A stretch of DNA of 7,755 nt from Bacteroidota bacterium (GCA_023418255.1 JAEZZZ010000040.1:1-7755), one strand, 5' to 3'; shown: positions 1 through 6,566, numbered from the stretch's first letter. Notes: a model not told the origin generated them from the letters alone. Made by a program: numbers and translations.

Positions 1-76
1 TTTCCTATCATAAAATTTGCAAGGTTTTTCTCTGTAAAGATACGAAAAACGGCAAAAACACACTAGAAAAACAAGA

Positions 77-106
77 CTTATTTCTGTGATAATCAAAAGA
101 AATAGG
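77..106. terminator. Possible bidirectional terminator after the dipeptidase gene
   Basis: An 8-bp stem pairs CTTATTTC (77-84) with GAAATAGG (99-106), one pair being a G-T wobble, around a 14-base loop. Reading on the plus strand it is followed by TGC and a run of T (110-115); on the minus strand a T-run follows five bases after the stem. It lies about 50 bp beyond the dipeptidase stop codon, so it could end that transcript and one arriving from the left edge. The stem is AT-rich and weak, so this is a candidate only. Confidence 0.35.
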
Positions 107-158
107 TGCTTTTTTAGGAGTGACTAAATATGGATAATGTTTTATCGAGTTGACTGTT

Positions 159-1610
159 TTATGCGCCTGCAAAACGATATTCTGCCTGAATATCTTCCGT
201 TAGTCGCGTAAACAGATTTTCAATCAATTTGTCGGTAACGTCAAGAGCTGACAACAACATATTGTCAGAAAATTCTTGCAACATCTCTTTTGCACGAATT
301 GGTTGCGTACGATAAATGCGCATATATTCTTCTTCCATCTCTTTTTGTCGTTGTGCGGTTTCGGCTTCGAACGCTTCATATACTTCTTGTATTACAGGCG
401 CATACCGACTGTAATTCACCATTCCCAAAGCTTGCACTTTTCTGAATTTCCAATAAGCAGAATCCGCGCTGGAATGATTGGTTCCCTTCACATAGGGTTC
501 AGGGTATGACGTTATTCCCTGATAGAATGGCAAGAAAACGCCAAGTGCTGCCATACCGAGTGCCACATAATTTACTTTGCCGATGGCATCGGGTAATTCA
601 GGACGCACATGCAAAATATGTGTTTGAGTGGTACGGAAAATAGATACGGGACGATACTCTTCTTTCGGATTATTATTTAAGTATGGATCATGATCGGTAT
701 CGTTGTAGTGAAAACGGAACGCTTTGCGCAACGTGTTCAAATCCATTTTTTCCTTTGCCTTCGCATATACAGGGAAATCGTTCACTTTCACATCGTTTTT
801 GATGTTGGGACTAAACATTTGTTGCAATCCCCACACACGTGGATAATTGTACGTCGTATCCAATTTTACATCGCGGATGTAGGATTTATGGAAATCAAAT
901 TTCTCTTTCTTGGGGTCGAATAATTTGTTCTTTTCGGCAAATTCAATTAAATCTTTCGAAGCAAGATAGTTTTTCTTATCCTTTGGATCATAGTCTCTAA
1001 ATCGGCTTTGATTGCCTGTCACAAAATATACATCATTTGGAATGCGGCATGCCAGCCAGCGATGTCCACATGCGGTTTCGAGATACCAAACCTCTTTGTT
1101 ATCGATAAAACCGACGCCAAAACCTTCGGCAATGCCATATTTTTCGATAAGCGAACCCAGACGTTCTACTCCTTCACGGGCTGAATGGATATAAGGAAGG
1201 GTTATATTGAATACCGAGTTTTCGGCAACGCCATTTTCAACTAGTGGATCCACTTTCAACACTTTGTCGTTGCTAAAAATACTTTCTGTGGCACTCATCC
1301 CCACTCCAACGGAGTTGAATCCGGCACTTCCCCAATGTCCGGGCAAGTGATAGGGTGCCAATGCCGTGTATCCTAATGCTTTGCTTGGCAATTCGCAGGT
1401 AAAAGGACTATCCAAAGCAACAAATTTCTTTGGACCATTTGTAGTGTCTTCATAGATTTCCAAGTTTTTAGCAATCATGGCATCCCAGTCTTCGGAACGG
1501 GCAACAATCATGGAACCATCATCGGTCATGTTTTGTCCTACCAAAACCGTCGTACATTCAGAGGGATACATAGCTGCTCTCTCTTGATTCGTAATGTTAG
1601 AATTTTTCAT
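159..1610 (-). CDS. C69 family dipeptidase (PepD-like Ntn-hydrolase)
   Basis: Predicted cysteine dipeptidase of peptidase family C69 (Pfam Peptidase_C69), which cleaves a broad range of dipeptides. The diagnostic N-terminal block is present: Cys19 in ECTTVLVGQ is the expected catalytic nucleophile, exposed as the mature N-terminus after removal of the leading residues, followed by DDGSMIVARSEDWD (30-43). Further family motifs are GFNSVGVGMSATES (97-110) and GFGVGFIDNKEVWYLETACG (163-182) with GHRW after it. At 483 residues the length is normal for the family. No signal peptide or membrane segment is seen, so it is probably cytoplasmic. Translation could begin at Met1 or at Met14 (1571); the second has a purine-rich GAGAGA just upstream and leaves only five residues before the cysteine, as in many Firmicutes homologues. 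The gene lies 126 bp after the second ABC gene on the same strand; a shared transcript is possible but a hairpin lies between. The family is secure; the natural substrate is not known. Confidence 0.93.
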   Translation of the reverse strand: MKNSNITNQERAAMYPSECTTVLVGQNMTDDGSMIVARSEDWDAMIAKNLEIYEDTTNGPKKFVALDSPFTCELPSKALGYTALAPYHLPGHWGSAGFNSVGVGMSATESIFSNDKVLKVDPLVENGVAENSVFNITLPYIHSAREGVERLGSLIEKYGIAEGFGVGFIDNKEVWYLETACGHRWLACRIPNDVYFVTGNQSRFRDYDPKDKKNYLASKDLIEFAEKNKLFDPKKEKFDFHKSYIRDVKLDTTYNYPRVWGLQQMFSPNIKNDVKVNDFPVYAKAKEKMDLNTLRKAFRFHYNDTDHDPYLNNNPKEEYRPVSIFRTTQTHILHVRPELPDAIGKVNYVALGMAALGVFLPFYQGITSYPEPYVKGTNHSSADSAYWKFRKVQALGMVNYSRYAPVIQEVYEAFEAETAQRQKEMEEEYMRIYRTQPIRAKEMLQEFSDNMLLSALDVTDKLIENLFTRLTEDIQAEYRFAGA

Positions 1611-1706
1611 TTTTGTCTTAAATTATTTGATTTGTAGTAGTATATAACACATTGGTGGTATTATTTGTTGAGCTGGTTTTTTTCTTTTTTTTATGTTTAA
1701 AAACAG

Positions 1707-1733
1707 ATATTCAATAATTAGTCGAATGAATAT
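1707..1733 (-). terminator. Hairpin after the second ABC gene, possible terminator
   Basis: Perfect 7-bp arms ATATTCA (1707-1713) and TGAATAT (1727-1733) flank a 13-base loop immediately after the stop codon of the second ABC gene. On the minus strand the stem is followed by CTGTTTTTAAAC, a short T-run in the right place for Rho-independent termination. The stem is entirely AT-rich apart from one pair, so termination may be partial and the dipeptidase could still be reached by readthrough. No consensus TAnnTTTG promoter is visible between this point and the dipeptidase start. Confidence 0.4.
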
Positions 1734-1736
1734 ACT

Positions 1737-3473
1737 TTACTTTAACGACTCTAACTGTCTGTTCATCATCTTTGTAAATTCTCCACCTTGCTCAAGGAGT
1801 TCGGCCGGAGTGCCGCTTTCTGCCACGCGACCATTTTTCAGCACAACTATTTTGTGAGCGTTGGCAACCGTACGCATACGGTGTGCGATAATGAGAACGG
1901 TTTTGTTTTTGATAAGCTCCGAAATTCCCGCTTGTATTTTGGTTTCGTTTTCCACATCGAGGCTGGCTGTGGCTTCGTCAAGCAAAATCACGGGAGCGTC
2001 TTTTAACAAAGCACGCGCTATGGATATGCGTTGACGTTCGCCACCGGAAAGATTATGACCATTTTCGCCAATTTTTGTATCGTAACCATTGGGTAGTTTT
2101 GATACAAACTCATCACATTGAGCCAGTTTGGCGACACGATATATCTCCTCATCGGTAGCATCTTTTTTGCCGATACGGATATTTTCTTTTACGGACGCAT
2201 TGAATAGCACCACATCTTGAAAAACAACGGAATAGTTTTTCAACAGTGTTTCAGGGTCAATGTTTGAAATATCGTGTCCGCCAAGCGTGATTGTTCCTTT
2301 ATCAATATCCCAAAAGCGTGCGGCAAGTTTTGCGGAAGTGCTTTTACCTCCACCGGAAGGCCCCACCAATGCGGTTACTTCACCTTGTTTCGCGGTAAAT
2401 GAGACGTCTTGCAAAACCTGTTTGTCTGTTTCGTATGCAAAATCTACATGCTTAAATTCGATGTCAAACCGTTTGACATTTATGTCGGTTTCGCCATGTT
2501 GTATCGGCATATTTTCTATCTCTTTCATGCGATTTATACGCACATCCAAATATTTCAACACGGCCAAGAAGTTAAATACCGCAATAATTGGATTATAAAT
2601 GCTTGAAGCAATCATCAGAAAAATGAGATACATGATTAAATCGATACTGCCGGCGAAAAACATTTTTGCCCCGACAATAACCACGCTTGCCAAGCCAAGT
2701 TTTAAAAAGATATACGAGAGATTAAGGAATGTGCCTACAAATAATTCACCTTTAACCAATTCTTTTTCAAAACGATCGAGCCTTTTGTTGAGTTTTTTTG
2801 TGTAATCATCTTCAAGATTGTAGGCACGCATCTCTTGCATGGTCTCCATGCCTTCTTGTATGTTTTCGGTAACACCACGTTTGATATGATAAAATTCGGT
2901 GTGTAACTTCGACATCGATTTCAGCGACAATATCAGTACCAACGCGGCAAACGGTAGTACCCAAAACAACGCGATAGAGAGCTGCCAATTATAGAAAAAT
3001 AATCCTATTGCCGCAAGAATCAATGTGATGACAGAGGCAAATAGCTGCGGGACAGCATGCGAAAAAACTTGCTCCAACTGCGTATTGTCGTCCATAATAG
3101 TGGAAGTGAGGTCGGAAAGATTTTTCTCTCCAAAAAATGACAATGGCAATTTGCGCAGTTTTTCGGCAATGGAAATACGCCGATTCGCACTCTCATTATA
3201 AACACAAGTATAGGTGCTTTTATATTGAAAAACGGATATCACAAAAGTAACCGCCATAAATGCCAGAGCCAGCAGTACATAAAACCAAATGCCATGATTT
3301 GGCCTCGCCATGGGATCAATCAACGGGCGCGCATAATCTTCTAAAAGCAGAAACACAAACACTGCCGGAAGCAGCAATGTGATATTCTGTAATATGGTGT
3401 ACACTATTCCTCCGATAAAGTCTTTGGCTCCTTTTCGGGTCAATGCAAATCTATTTTGGAAATAAGAAATCAT
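1737..3473 (-). CDS. ABC exporter half-transporter, permease fused to ATPase (second of pair)
   Basis: A 578-residue half-transporter with an N-terminal type IV (exporter-fold) membrane domain and a C-terminal ATPase. Six hydrophobic segments are visible at about 22-45, 62-84, 143-162, 165-184, 246-274 and 278-300. In the ATPase domain I see a possible A-loop Tyr347, Walker A GPSGGGKST (371-379), Q-loop Gln419 in VVFQD, signature LSGGE (475-479), Walker B VILLDE (495-500) with catalytic Glu500, D-loop SLD (504-506) and H-loop His531. All ATP-handling residues are present, so it should be active. It most resembles MdlB-like and YbtP/IrtB-like proteins, which work as heterodimers; the natural partner is the ABC gene at 4045-5802. 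Some members with this fold import siderophores, so direction cannot be told from sequence. The ATG at 3473 has no Shine-Dalgarno; its upstream bases belong to an inverted repeat of the inserted cassette. Confidence 0.93.
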   Translation of the reverse strand: MISYFQNRFALTRKGAKDFIGGIVYTILQNITLLLPAVFVFLLLEDYARPLIDPMARPNHGIWFYVLLALAFMAVTFVISVFQYKSTYTCVYNESANRRISIAEKLRKLPLSFFGEKNLSDLTSTIMDDNTQLEQVFSHAVPQLFASVITLILAAIGLFFYNWQLSIALFWVLPFAALVLILSLKSMSKLHTEFYHIKRGVTENIQEGMETMQEMRAYNLEDDYTKKLNKRLDRFEKELVKGELFVGTFLNLSYIFLKLGLASVVIVGAKMFFAGSIDLIMYLIFLMIASSIYNPIIAVFNFLAVLKYLDVRINRMKEIENMPIQHGETDINVKRFDIEFKHVDFAYETDKQVLQDVSFTAKQGEVTALVGPSGGGKSTSAKLAARFWDIDKGTITLGGHDISNIDPETLLKNYSVVFQDVVLFNASVKENIRIGKKDATDEEIYRVAKLAQCDEFVSKLPNGYDTKIGENGHNLSGGERQRISIARALLKDAPVILLDEATASLDVENETKIQAGISELIKNKTVLIIAHRMRTVANAHKIVVLKNGRVAESGTPAELLEQGGEFTKMMNRQLESLK

Positions 3474-3478
3474 ATGAG

Positions 3479-3499
3479 TTAAAAATTAAAAGTTAAAAA
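3479..3499 (+). repeat. Left terminal heptad repeat of the inserted cassette
   Basis: Three head-to-tail 7-bp units, TTAAAAA, TTAAAAG and TTAAAAA, begin 5 bp outside the start codon of the second ABC gene. The same pattern, inverted, lies at the other end of the cassette: compared with positions 4039-4019 read on the minus strand, 17 of 21 bases match. Three of the four differences are a T-to-G change at the second base of a heptad, and the fourth is the last base. The regular spacing of differences argues that both arms come from one repeated unit TKAAAAR rather than from generic AT-richness. Confidence 0.6.
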
Positions 3500-3531
3500 C
3501 GAGATTGTTAGGCAGAAAAAATGAAATTGTT

Positions 3532-3539
3532 TATTTTTG
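3532..3539 (+). promoter_or_regulatory. Candidate -7 box for the four-helix-bundle gene
   Basis: TATTTTTG matches the Bacteroidota -7 consensus TAnnTTTG exactly and lies 27 bp before the only nearby ATG (3567). The upstream partner is poor: the nearest TTG is at 3505-3507, 24 bp away, longer than the usual 19-21. In a T-rich region such a match may arise by chance. Confidence 0.3.
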
Positions 3540-3566
3540 TTATTCAGCCATTTTAACAATCTATAT

Positions 3567-3925
3567 ATGAAAAAAAAAGTGTTGTTTTTGATAAATCGTA
3601 CGCGTTTGCATTGCGTATTATCAACTTGCATAAGTTTTTAAATGAAAGTAAAAGTGAATTTATTTTATCCAAACAGTTGTTACGAAGCGGCACAGCCATT
3701 GGTGCTTTAATCAATGAATCGGAATTTGCACAAAGCAAAGTCGACTTTATACACAAAATGCATCTTGGATTGAAAGAAGCCAACGAAACAAAATATTGGA
3801 TTTCTCTTTTAAAAGACAGCGGATACATTACAGAGAAAATGTTTGATTCTCTGTTGGTCGATATTTCACAAATTATTGCGTTACTCGTGTCCATTATTAA
3901 AACTTCTAAAAGTAATTTAAATTGA
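3567..3925 (+). CDS. Four-helix-bundle protein (23S rRNA intervening-sequence family), start frame broken at A9
   Basis: The frame ending at 3925 encodes a typical four-helix-bundle protein (TIGR02436 / Pfam 23S_rRNA_IVP), with hallmark stretches FILSKQLLRSGTAIGALINE, AQSKVDFIHKM, LKEANETKYW and ISLLKDSGYI. The function of the family is not established. Homology extends upstream of the first possible in-frame start (TTG, 3611): the codons from 3569 read EKKSVVFDKSYAFALRIINL, the usual family N-terminus. That frame has a stop at 3554 and no ATG, GTG or TTG before 3611. The only suitable ATG (3567-3569) is followed by nine A (3570-3578) and reads in another frame, stopping at 3639-3641 after 24 codons. 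One extra A would join ATG to the family frame and give a protein of about 119 residues. So this is a one-base indel, a sequencing error, or a gene relying on slippage at the A-run. The coordinates span the two frames. It lies antisense between two ABC genes. Confidence 0.8.
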
Positions 3926-4005
3926 ATTACAGCTATTTATAGAATAAGAAATTAAGTTACATCCAATACAAAAAGTCTTGACTAATTCATAATAAATTCC
4001 TATAA

Positions 4006-4040
4006 TTTTCATTTTTCACTTTTCACTTTTCATTTTTCAT
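4006..4040 (-). repeat. Right terminal heptad repeat of the inserted cassette
   Basis: Read on the minus strand, the tract runs ATGAAAAATGAAAAGTG and continues as TGAAAAG, TGAAAAA, TGAAAA: five consecutive units of TGAAAAR with a 7-bp period. It begins 4 bp after the stop codon of the first ABC gene. Its inverted relation to 3479-3499 would let a minus-strand transcript pair the two tracts into a stem of 18 pairs out of 21, counting one G-U, with three G-A mismatches spaced 7 apart. Confidence 0.65.
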
Positions 4041-4044
4041 TTGC

Positions 4045-5802
4045 TTAAATTTTCCACGCTACCGATTTTTGATATTCTTGCCACATACATTGATAAATAC
4101 CGTTTTGTGCCATCAATTCGTCGTGCGTGCCTTGTTCGGCTATTTTTCCTTGATCGATAACCAATATATTGTTCACATCTTTGACGGTGGTCAAACGGTG
4201 GGCAATCATCAGTACGGTTTTACCCCTCATCAGTTGGCGTAGAGCTTTCTGAATCAAATGTTCGTTTTCAGGATCCGCAAAGGCTGTGGCTTCATCCAAA
4301 ACCACGATAGGCGCGTCTTTTAATATGGCACGAGCCAATACAATGCGCTGTTGTTCTCCTCCTGAAAGGTAGGTTCCCTCGACACCTATTTTTGTATTCA
4401 ATCCATTGGGGAGGCGGTTGATAATTTCACGACTTTGCGACAAATCGATTGCTCTGTCGATATCCTCTTGCGAAGCGTTGGGGTTTCCGTATTGAATATT
4501 TTCCAATAAGGAGGTTTTAAACAATTTATTATGCTGGAATACAAACGATACGTTGCGCATCAATTCTTCTTTGGCGATATTTTTTACATCTACGCAACCA
4601 ATACGTACCACGCCTTCGGCAACATCCCAAAATCGTGGAATTAATCGTGCAATGGTTGTTTTTCCGCCGCCTGATGGTCCTACCAAAGCATACACTTTGC
4701 CCTCGGGAATATCGAATGATATGCCGTCCACCGCGTTGTTCTTAGCATCCGGATAACGAAACGTTACATTATCGAACGATACCGAGTAATTTTTTATCGG
4801 CTGAGGATTATCAGATACTTTGAGCGGTTCCGTGTCGGTCAAACGCTCAACACGATTTACCGCTTCGCTTGCGAGAAACATCCCTTGGCTCAAAGTCATT
4901 GTTTTCATCGCGCTATCGGAAAAAACAGGTGTAATCAGCAGGTATAGAAACATATTGGCTATGACAATGCCATAATGATCCGCACCACCGCCAATAATTA
5001 AAATAGCCGCGGGAACAATGAAATAGGCAAAGGAGTGAATGAATGTCGTGTAAAGCGACCAGGGCTTTTCCCATGAGTTGGTGTATTTCATCACCATTTC
5101 TTTGTAGCGTATAATGCTGTTATAAAATCGTTTAAACGAAAATATCGATTGTTGAAATACTTTGACCACCGGTACACCACGTACATATTCCACCGCTTCA
5201 GTACTGATCTCTTCTTGCGCGTCTAAGTACATTTTTTGAAACTCTTTTGATTTTTTGTTTCCCATCAGTGAAAAAAGAATAGTAAATGCACAGCATAACG
5301 GTATCAGCGTGGCAATTCCGAGTACCCAATCAAACACAAAAATCAGCGACAAAACAACTATTGGCGCAACGAAGCTCCCGGCCACATCCGGCAGTTGGTG
5401 TGCCAAGAAAGTGTGTGTGGTGCCGGCATCGTCGTCAATGATTTTGCGCATGCGCCCACTGGTGTTTTTATCGAAAAAACCGAGTGGCATGCGAACCAGT
5501 TTTTTCATCGCCTCGCGACGCATGTTGGTTTCCACGCGAAAGGCAGCCAAGTGCGAAAACATTAACGCTACAAAGTAGAGGACAACGCTTCCAGCCGATG
5601 CCACTACGGCCCAAATGGCATAATTCCACACCGTAGACCGGGCTATCGACGCGGTGTCGCCAAACAGCTCACGCACAATGAACCATACGAGCAGAAACGG
5701 CAGCATCGCGAGCACTGCGCTCAGCGCCGAGGCAATGAGAGAAACCGGCAATAGCATTCTCCTATTGCCCATGTAGGATTGTAATTTTTTTAGTACGTCC
5801 AT
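4045..5802 (-). CDS. ABC exporter half-transporter, permease fused to ATPase (first of pair)
   Basis: A 585-residue half-transporter, first gene of the minus-strand cluster. The membrane domain has hydrophobic segments near 15-44, 60-85, 138-160, 162-180, 255-273 and 276-295. The ATPase shows a possible A-loop Tyr350, Walker A GPSGGGKTT (375-383), Q-loop Gln423 in VFQHN, signature LSGGE (479-483), Walker B IVVLDE (499-504) with catalytic Glu504, and H-loop His535. The D-loop region reads AFADPENE instead of the common SALD type, a variant I associate with YbtQ/IrtA-like exporter-fold proteins; the partner protein keeps SLD. Both ATP sites of a heterodimer would keep their catalytic residues. 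Substrate cannot be inferred: no siderophore synthesis, receptor or regulator gene lies nearby. The ATG at 5802 is preceded by AT-rich sequence without a Shine-Dalgarno box. The dyad sites upstream probably regulate this gene and, by readthrough, its partner. Confidence 0.93.
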   Translation of the reverse strand: MDVLKKLQSYMGNRRMLLPVSLIASALSAVLAMLPFLLVWFIVRELFGDTASIARSTVWNYAIWAVVASAGSVVLYFVALMFSHLAAFRVETNMRREAMKKLVRMPLGFFDKNTSGRMRKIIDDDAGTTHTFLAHQLPDVAGSFVAPIVVLSLIFVFDWVLGIATLIPLCCAFTILFSLMGNKKSKEFQKMYLDAQEEISTEAVEYVRGVPVVKVFQQSIFSFKRFYNSIIRYKEMVMKYTNSWEKPWSLYTTFIHSFAYFIVPAAILIIGGGADHYGIVIANMFLYLLITPVFSDSAMKTMTLSQGMFLASEAVNRVERLTDTEPLKVSDNPQPIKNYSVSFDNVTFRYPDAKNNAVDGISFDIPEGKVYALVGPSGGGKTTIARLIPRFWDVAEGVVRIGCVDVKNIAKEELMRNVSFVFQHNKLFKTSLLENIQYGNPNASQEDIDRAIDLSQSREIINRLPNGLNTKIGVEGTYLSGGEQQRIVLARAILKDAPIVVLDEATAFADPENEHLIQKALRQLMRGKTVLMIAHRLTTVKDVNNILVIDQGKIAEQGTHDELMAQNGIYQCMWQEYQKSVAWKI

Positions 5803-5841
5803 ATATTTATATAATTTATAATGTGGTTAATTGAATAGATC

Positions 5842-5928
5842 TGTCTCAAAAAAGAACAACGTTCACCAATTGTTCAAAAAATAAACGCCGAAGCGAATAG
5901 TTCTAAGTTTTTATGTCTCAAAAGAGAA
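5842..5928. repeat. Pair of direct repeats in the transporter leader
   Basis: TGTCTCAAAA followed by RAGAAY occurs at 5842-5856 and again at 5914-5928, 72 bp apart, with 14 of the first 15 bases identical. Both copies lie between the predicted transcription start (about 5937) and the first ABC start codon, so they would be in the 5' leader. They could be binding sites or leftovers of an insertion-sequence end; nothing else in the window matches them. Confidence 0.4.
5854..5875. promoter_or_regulatory. Dyad GAACAA-N10-TTGTTC in the transporter leader
   Basis: Perfect 6-bp inverted arms GAACAA (5854-5859) and TTGTTC (5870-5875) with 10 bases between, which suits a homodimeric helix-turn-helix regulator. 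The site is 52 bp upstream of the ABC start codon. On the minus strand it lies between TTTTTTG at 5882-5876 and TTTTTTG at 5853-5847, a spacing that resembles a weak second promoter, although the TA of the -7 consensus is missing. Confidence 0.3.
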
Positions 5929-5943
5929 TTCAAAAGATGATCG

Positions 5944-5974
5944 CAAAGATAGTGCTTGAAAAACGCTGATACAA
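5944..5974 (-). promoter_or_regulatory. Bacteroidota-type promoter for the ABC transporter genes
   Basis: On the minus strand a -33 TTG (5974-5972) is followed after 20 bases by TATCTTTG (5951-5944), an exact match to the TAnnTTTG -7 consensus with near-ideal spacing. Transcription would start near 5937, giving a leader of about 135 bases before the ATG at 5802. Two dyad sites begin directly at the -33 element. This is the best-supported promoter in front of the transporter pair. Confidence 0.6.
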
Positions 5975-5991
5975 TCCCTAAAAATAAGGAT
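5974..5991. promoter_or_regulatory. Operator-like dyad 1 (ATCCC-N8-AGGAT)
   Basis: An 18-bp dyad, ATCCC then eight bases then AGGAT, whose first base is shared with the -33 TTG. Its centre (5982.5) is about 43-46 bp upstream of the predicted start site, the usual position for an activator touching RNA polymerase, though a repressor is not excluded. It matches dyad 2 at 15 of 18 positions. Confidence 0.5.
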
Positions 5992-6006
5992 TTTGAGGAG
6001 GATAAT

Positions 6007-6024
6007 ATCCCCATAAATAGGGAT
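6007..6024. promoter_or_regulatory. Operator-like dyad 2 (ATCCC-N8-GGGAT)
   Basis: A perfect version of the same dyad: ATCCC, eight bases, GGGAT. The symmetry extends two more pairs, giving ATATCCC (6005-6011) against GGGATAT (6020-6026). Its centre is exactly 33 bp from that of dyad 1, close to three helical turns, so two dimers would bind the same face of the DNA. The regulator is not encoded in the window and I cannot name it. Confidence 0.5.
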
Positions 6025-6368
6025 ATATAAAAATTTGCCAACTAGGGTTTACTGAAAAGTCTCACGCTTTGGCGAGGTAATTTTAAAGCCATTATCCATA
6101 CTGACAATGTAAATGGCACCACAAAAGATTTGAAGCGTCTTTTTGAGTTCAACTCAGGGCTACAGAAATCATTATATATGCATTTATGACATCTCTTGAA
6201 AAGACAGTATTATTGTTTGTTGATAGCATCCATGATGGGAAATTTTGTGCTACCTAAGCCGGAATACGACGATACACTAAGATATCTGGGCAGGAAAGAT
6301 TCATTTTCTATTGTTGAGCCATACACTCAGAAAAATTCAGATTTAATGTGTAATTTTACCAAGCGTAA
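6025..6368. other. Unassigned stretch, probable gene debris
   Basis: No complete gene is seen here. A minus-strand open stretch ending at a TAA (6049-6051) and reaching back to a TGA at 6154-6156 ends in SMDNGFKITSPKRETFQ, which looks like the tail of a protein but has no start and no family I recognise. On the plus strand an open stretch from a TTG at 6196 to 6408 contains LPKPEYDDTLRYLGRKD; it has no ribosome site or recognisable domain and runs across the dehydrogenase fragment in another frame. Both are best read as remnants. Confidence 0.4.
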
Positions 6369-6566
6369 GCAAACCATCCCGAGGCGGTGGAAACACAACG
6401 CCACATAACGTCGGCGAGCAGATATGGTATGCCGGAAGATATTGCGGAGCTGTCAAAACTCTTGATCAGTGACCCCGTAGAGTTCATCACAGGGATCGAC
6501 ACCTTTGTTGATGTAGGATTTTTTTATCAGACAGTGAAAGCAAGAGCCAAAGCAAAACAAGAATAG
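6369..6566 (+). pseudogene. C-terminal fragment of a short-chain dehydrogenase/reductase (SDR)
   Basis: The frame from 6369 to the TAG at 6564-6566 contains RYGMPEDIAELSKLLISD (from 6420) and then FITGIDTFVDVG, the characteristic C-terminal block of classical SDR oxidoreductases (usual form RxGxPEDIA...FITGQxxxVDGG). The normal VDGG is VDVG here, and a lysine-rich tail KARAKAKQE follows. A TAA at 6366-6368 closes the frame just upstream, and no Rossmann glycine motif or YxxxK active site is found in any plus-strand frame before it. Only about 65 of the usual 250 residues survive, so this is a relic, not an enzyme. No shared function with its neighbours is implied. Confidence 0.6.

Larger units (their letters stand above)
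3479..4040 (+). mobile_element. Candidate intervening-sequence-like cassette with inverted heptad ends
   Basis: This 562-bp segment has inverted 7-bp-periodic ends (3479-3499 and 4006-4040), a candidate internal promoter (3532-3539) and one plus-strand gene for a four-helix-bundle protein of the 23S-rRNA-intervening-sequence family. It exactly fills the gap between two minus-strand ABC genes, leaving 5 bp to the start of one and 4 bp to the stop of the other. Genes of this protein family are known inside 23S rRNA intervening sequences and as scattered single copies in many genomes. That this segment is itself a mobile unit is my inference; no target duplication is visible, and no transposase or reverse transcriptase is encoded in it. 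The segment from 3926 to 4005 holds nothing I can identify. Confidence 0.4.

Noticed and set aside
1677..1692. T7-C-T8 run between the second ABC gene and the dipeptidase
   Set aside because: Considered as a terminator tail or slippage site, but no stem precedes it on the plus strand and it lies outside coding sequence; it may only be an AT-rich promoter-upstream tract.
2260..2805. Overlapping plus-strand open frames inside the second ABC gene
   Set aside because: They are antisense to conserved ATPase and membrane-domain coding sequence, have no domain signal and overlap one another.
3553..3894. 113-codon minus-strand open frame in the cassette
   Set aside because: It is the antisense of the four-helix-bundle gene, whose plus-strand product has clear family motifs.
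3479..4040. CRISPR-like or telomere-like repeat array
   Set aside because: The heptads are short, contiguous and without spacers, and occur only as three and five units at the cassette ends.
6196..6408. 70-codon plus-strand frame starting at TTG
   Set aside because: It has no recognisable domain or start signals and overlaps the recognisable SDR fragment in a different frame.
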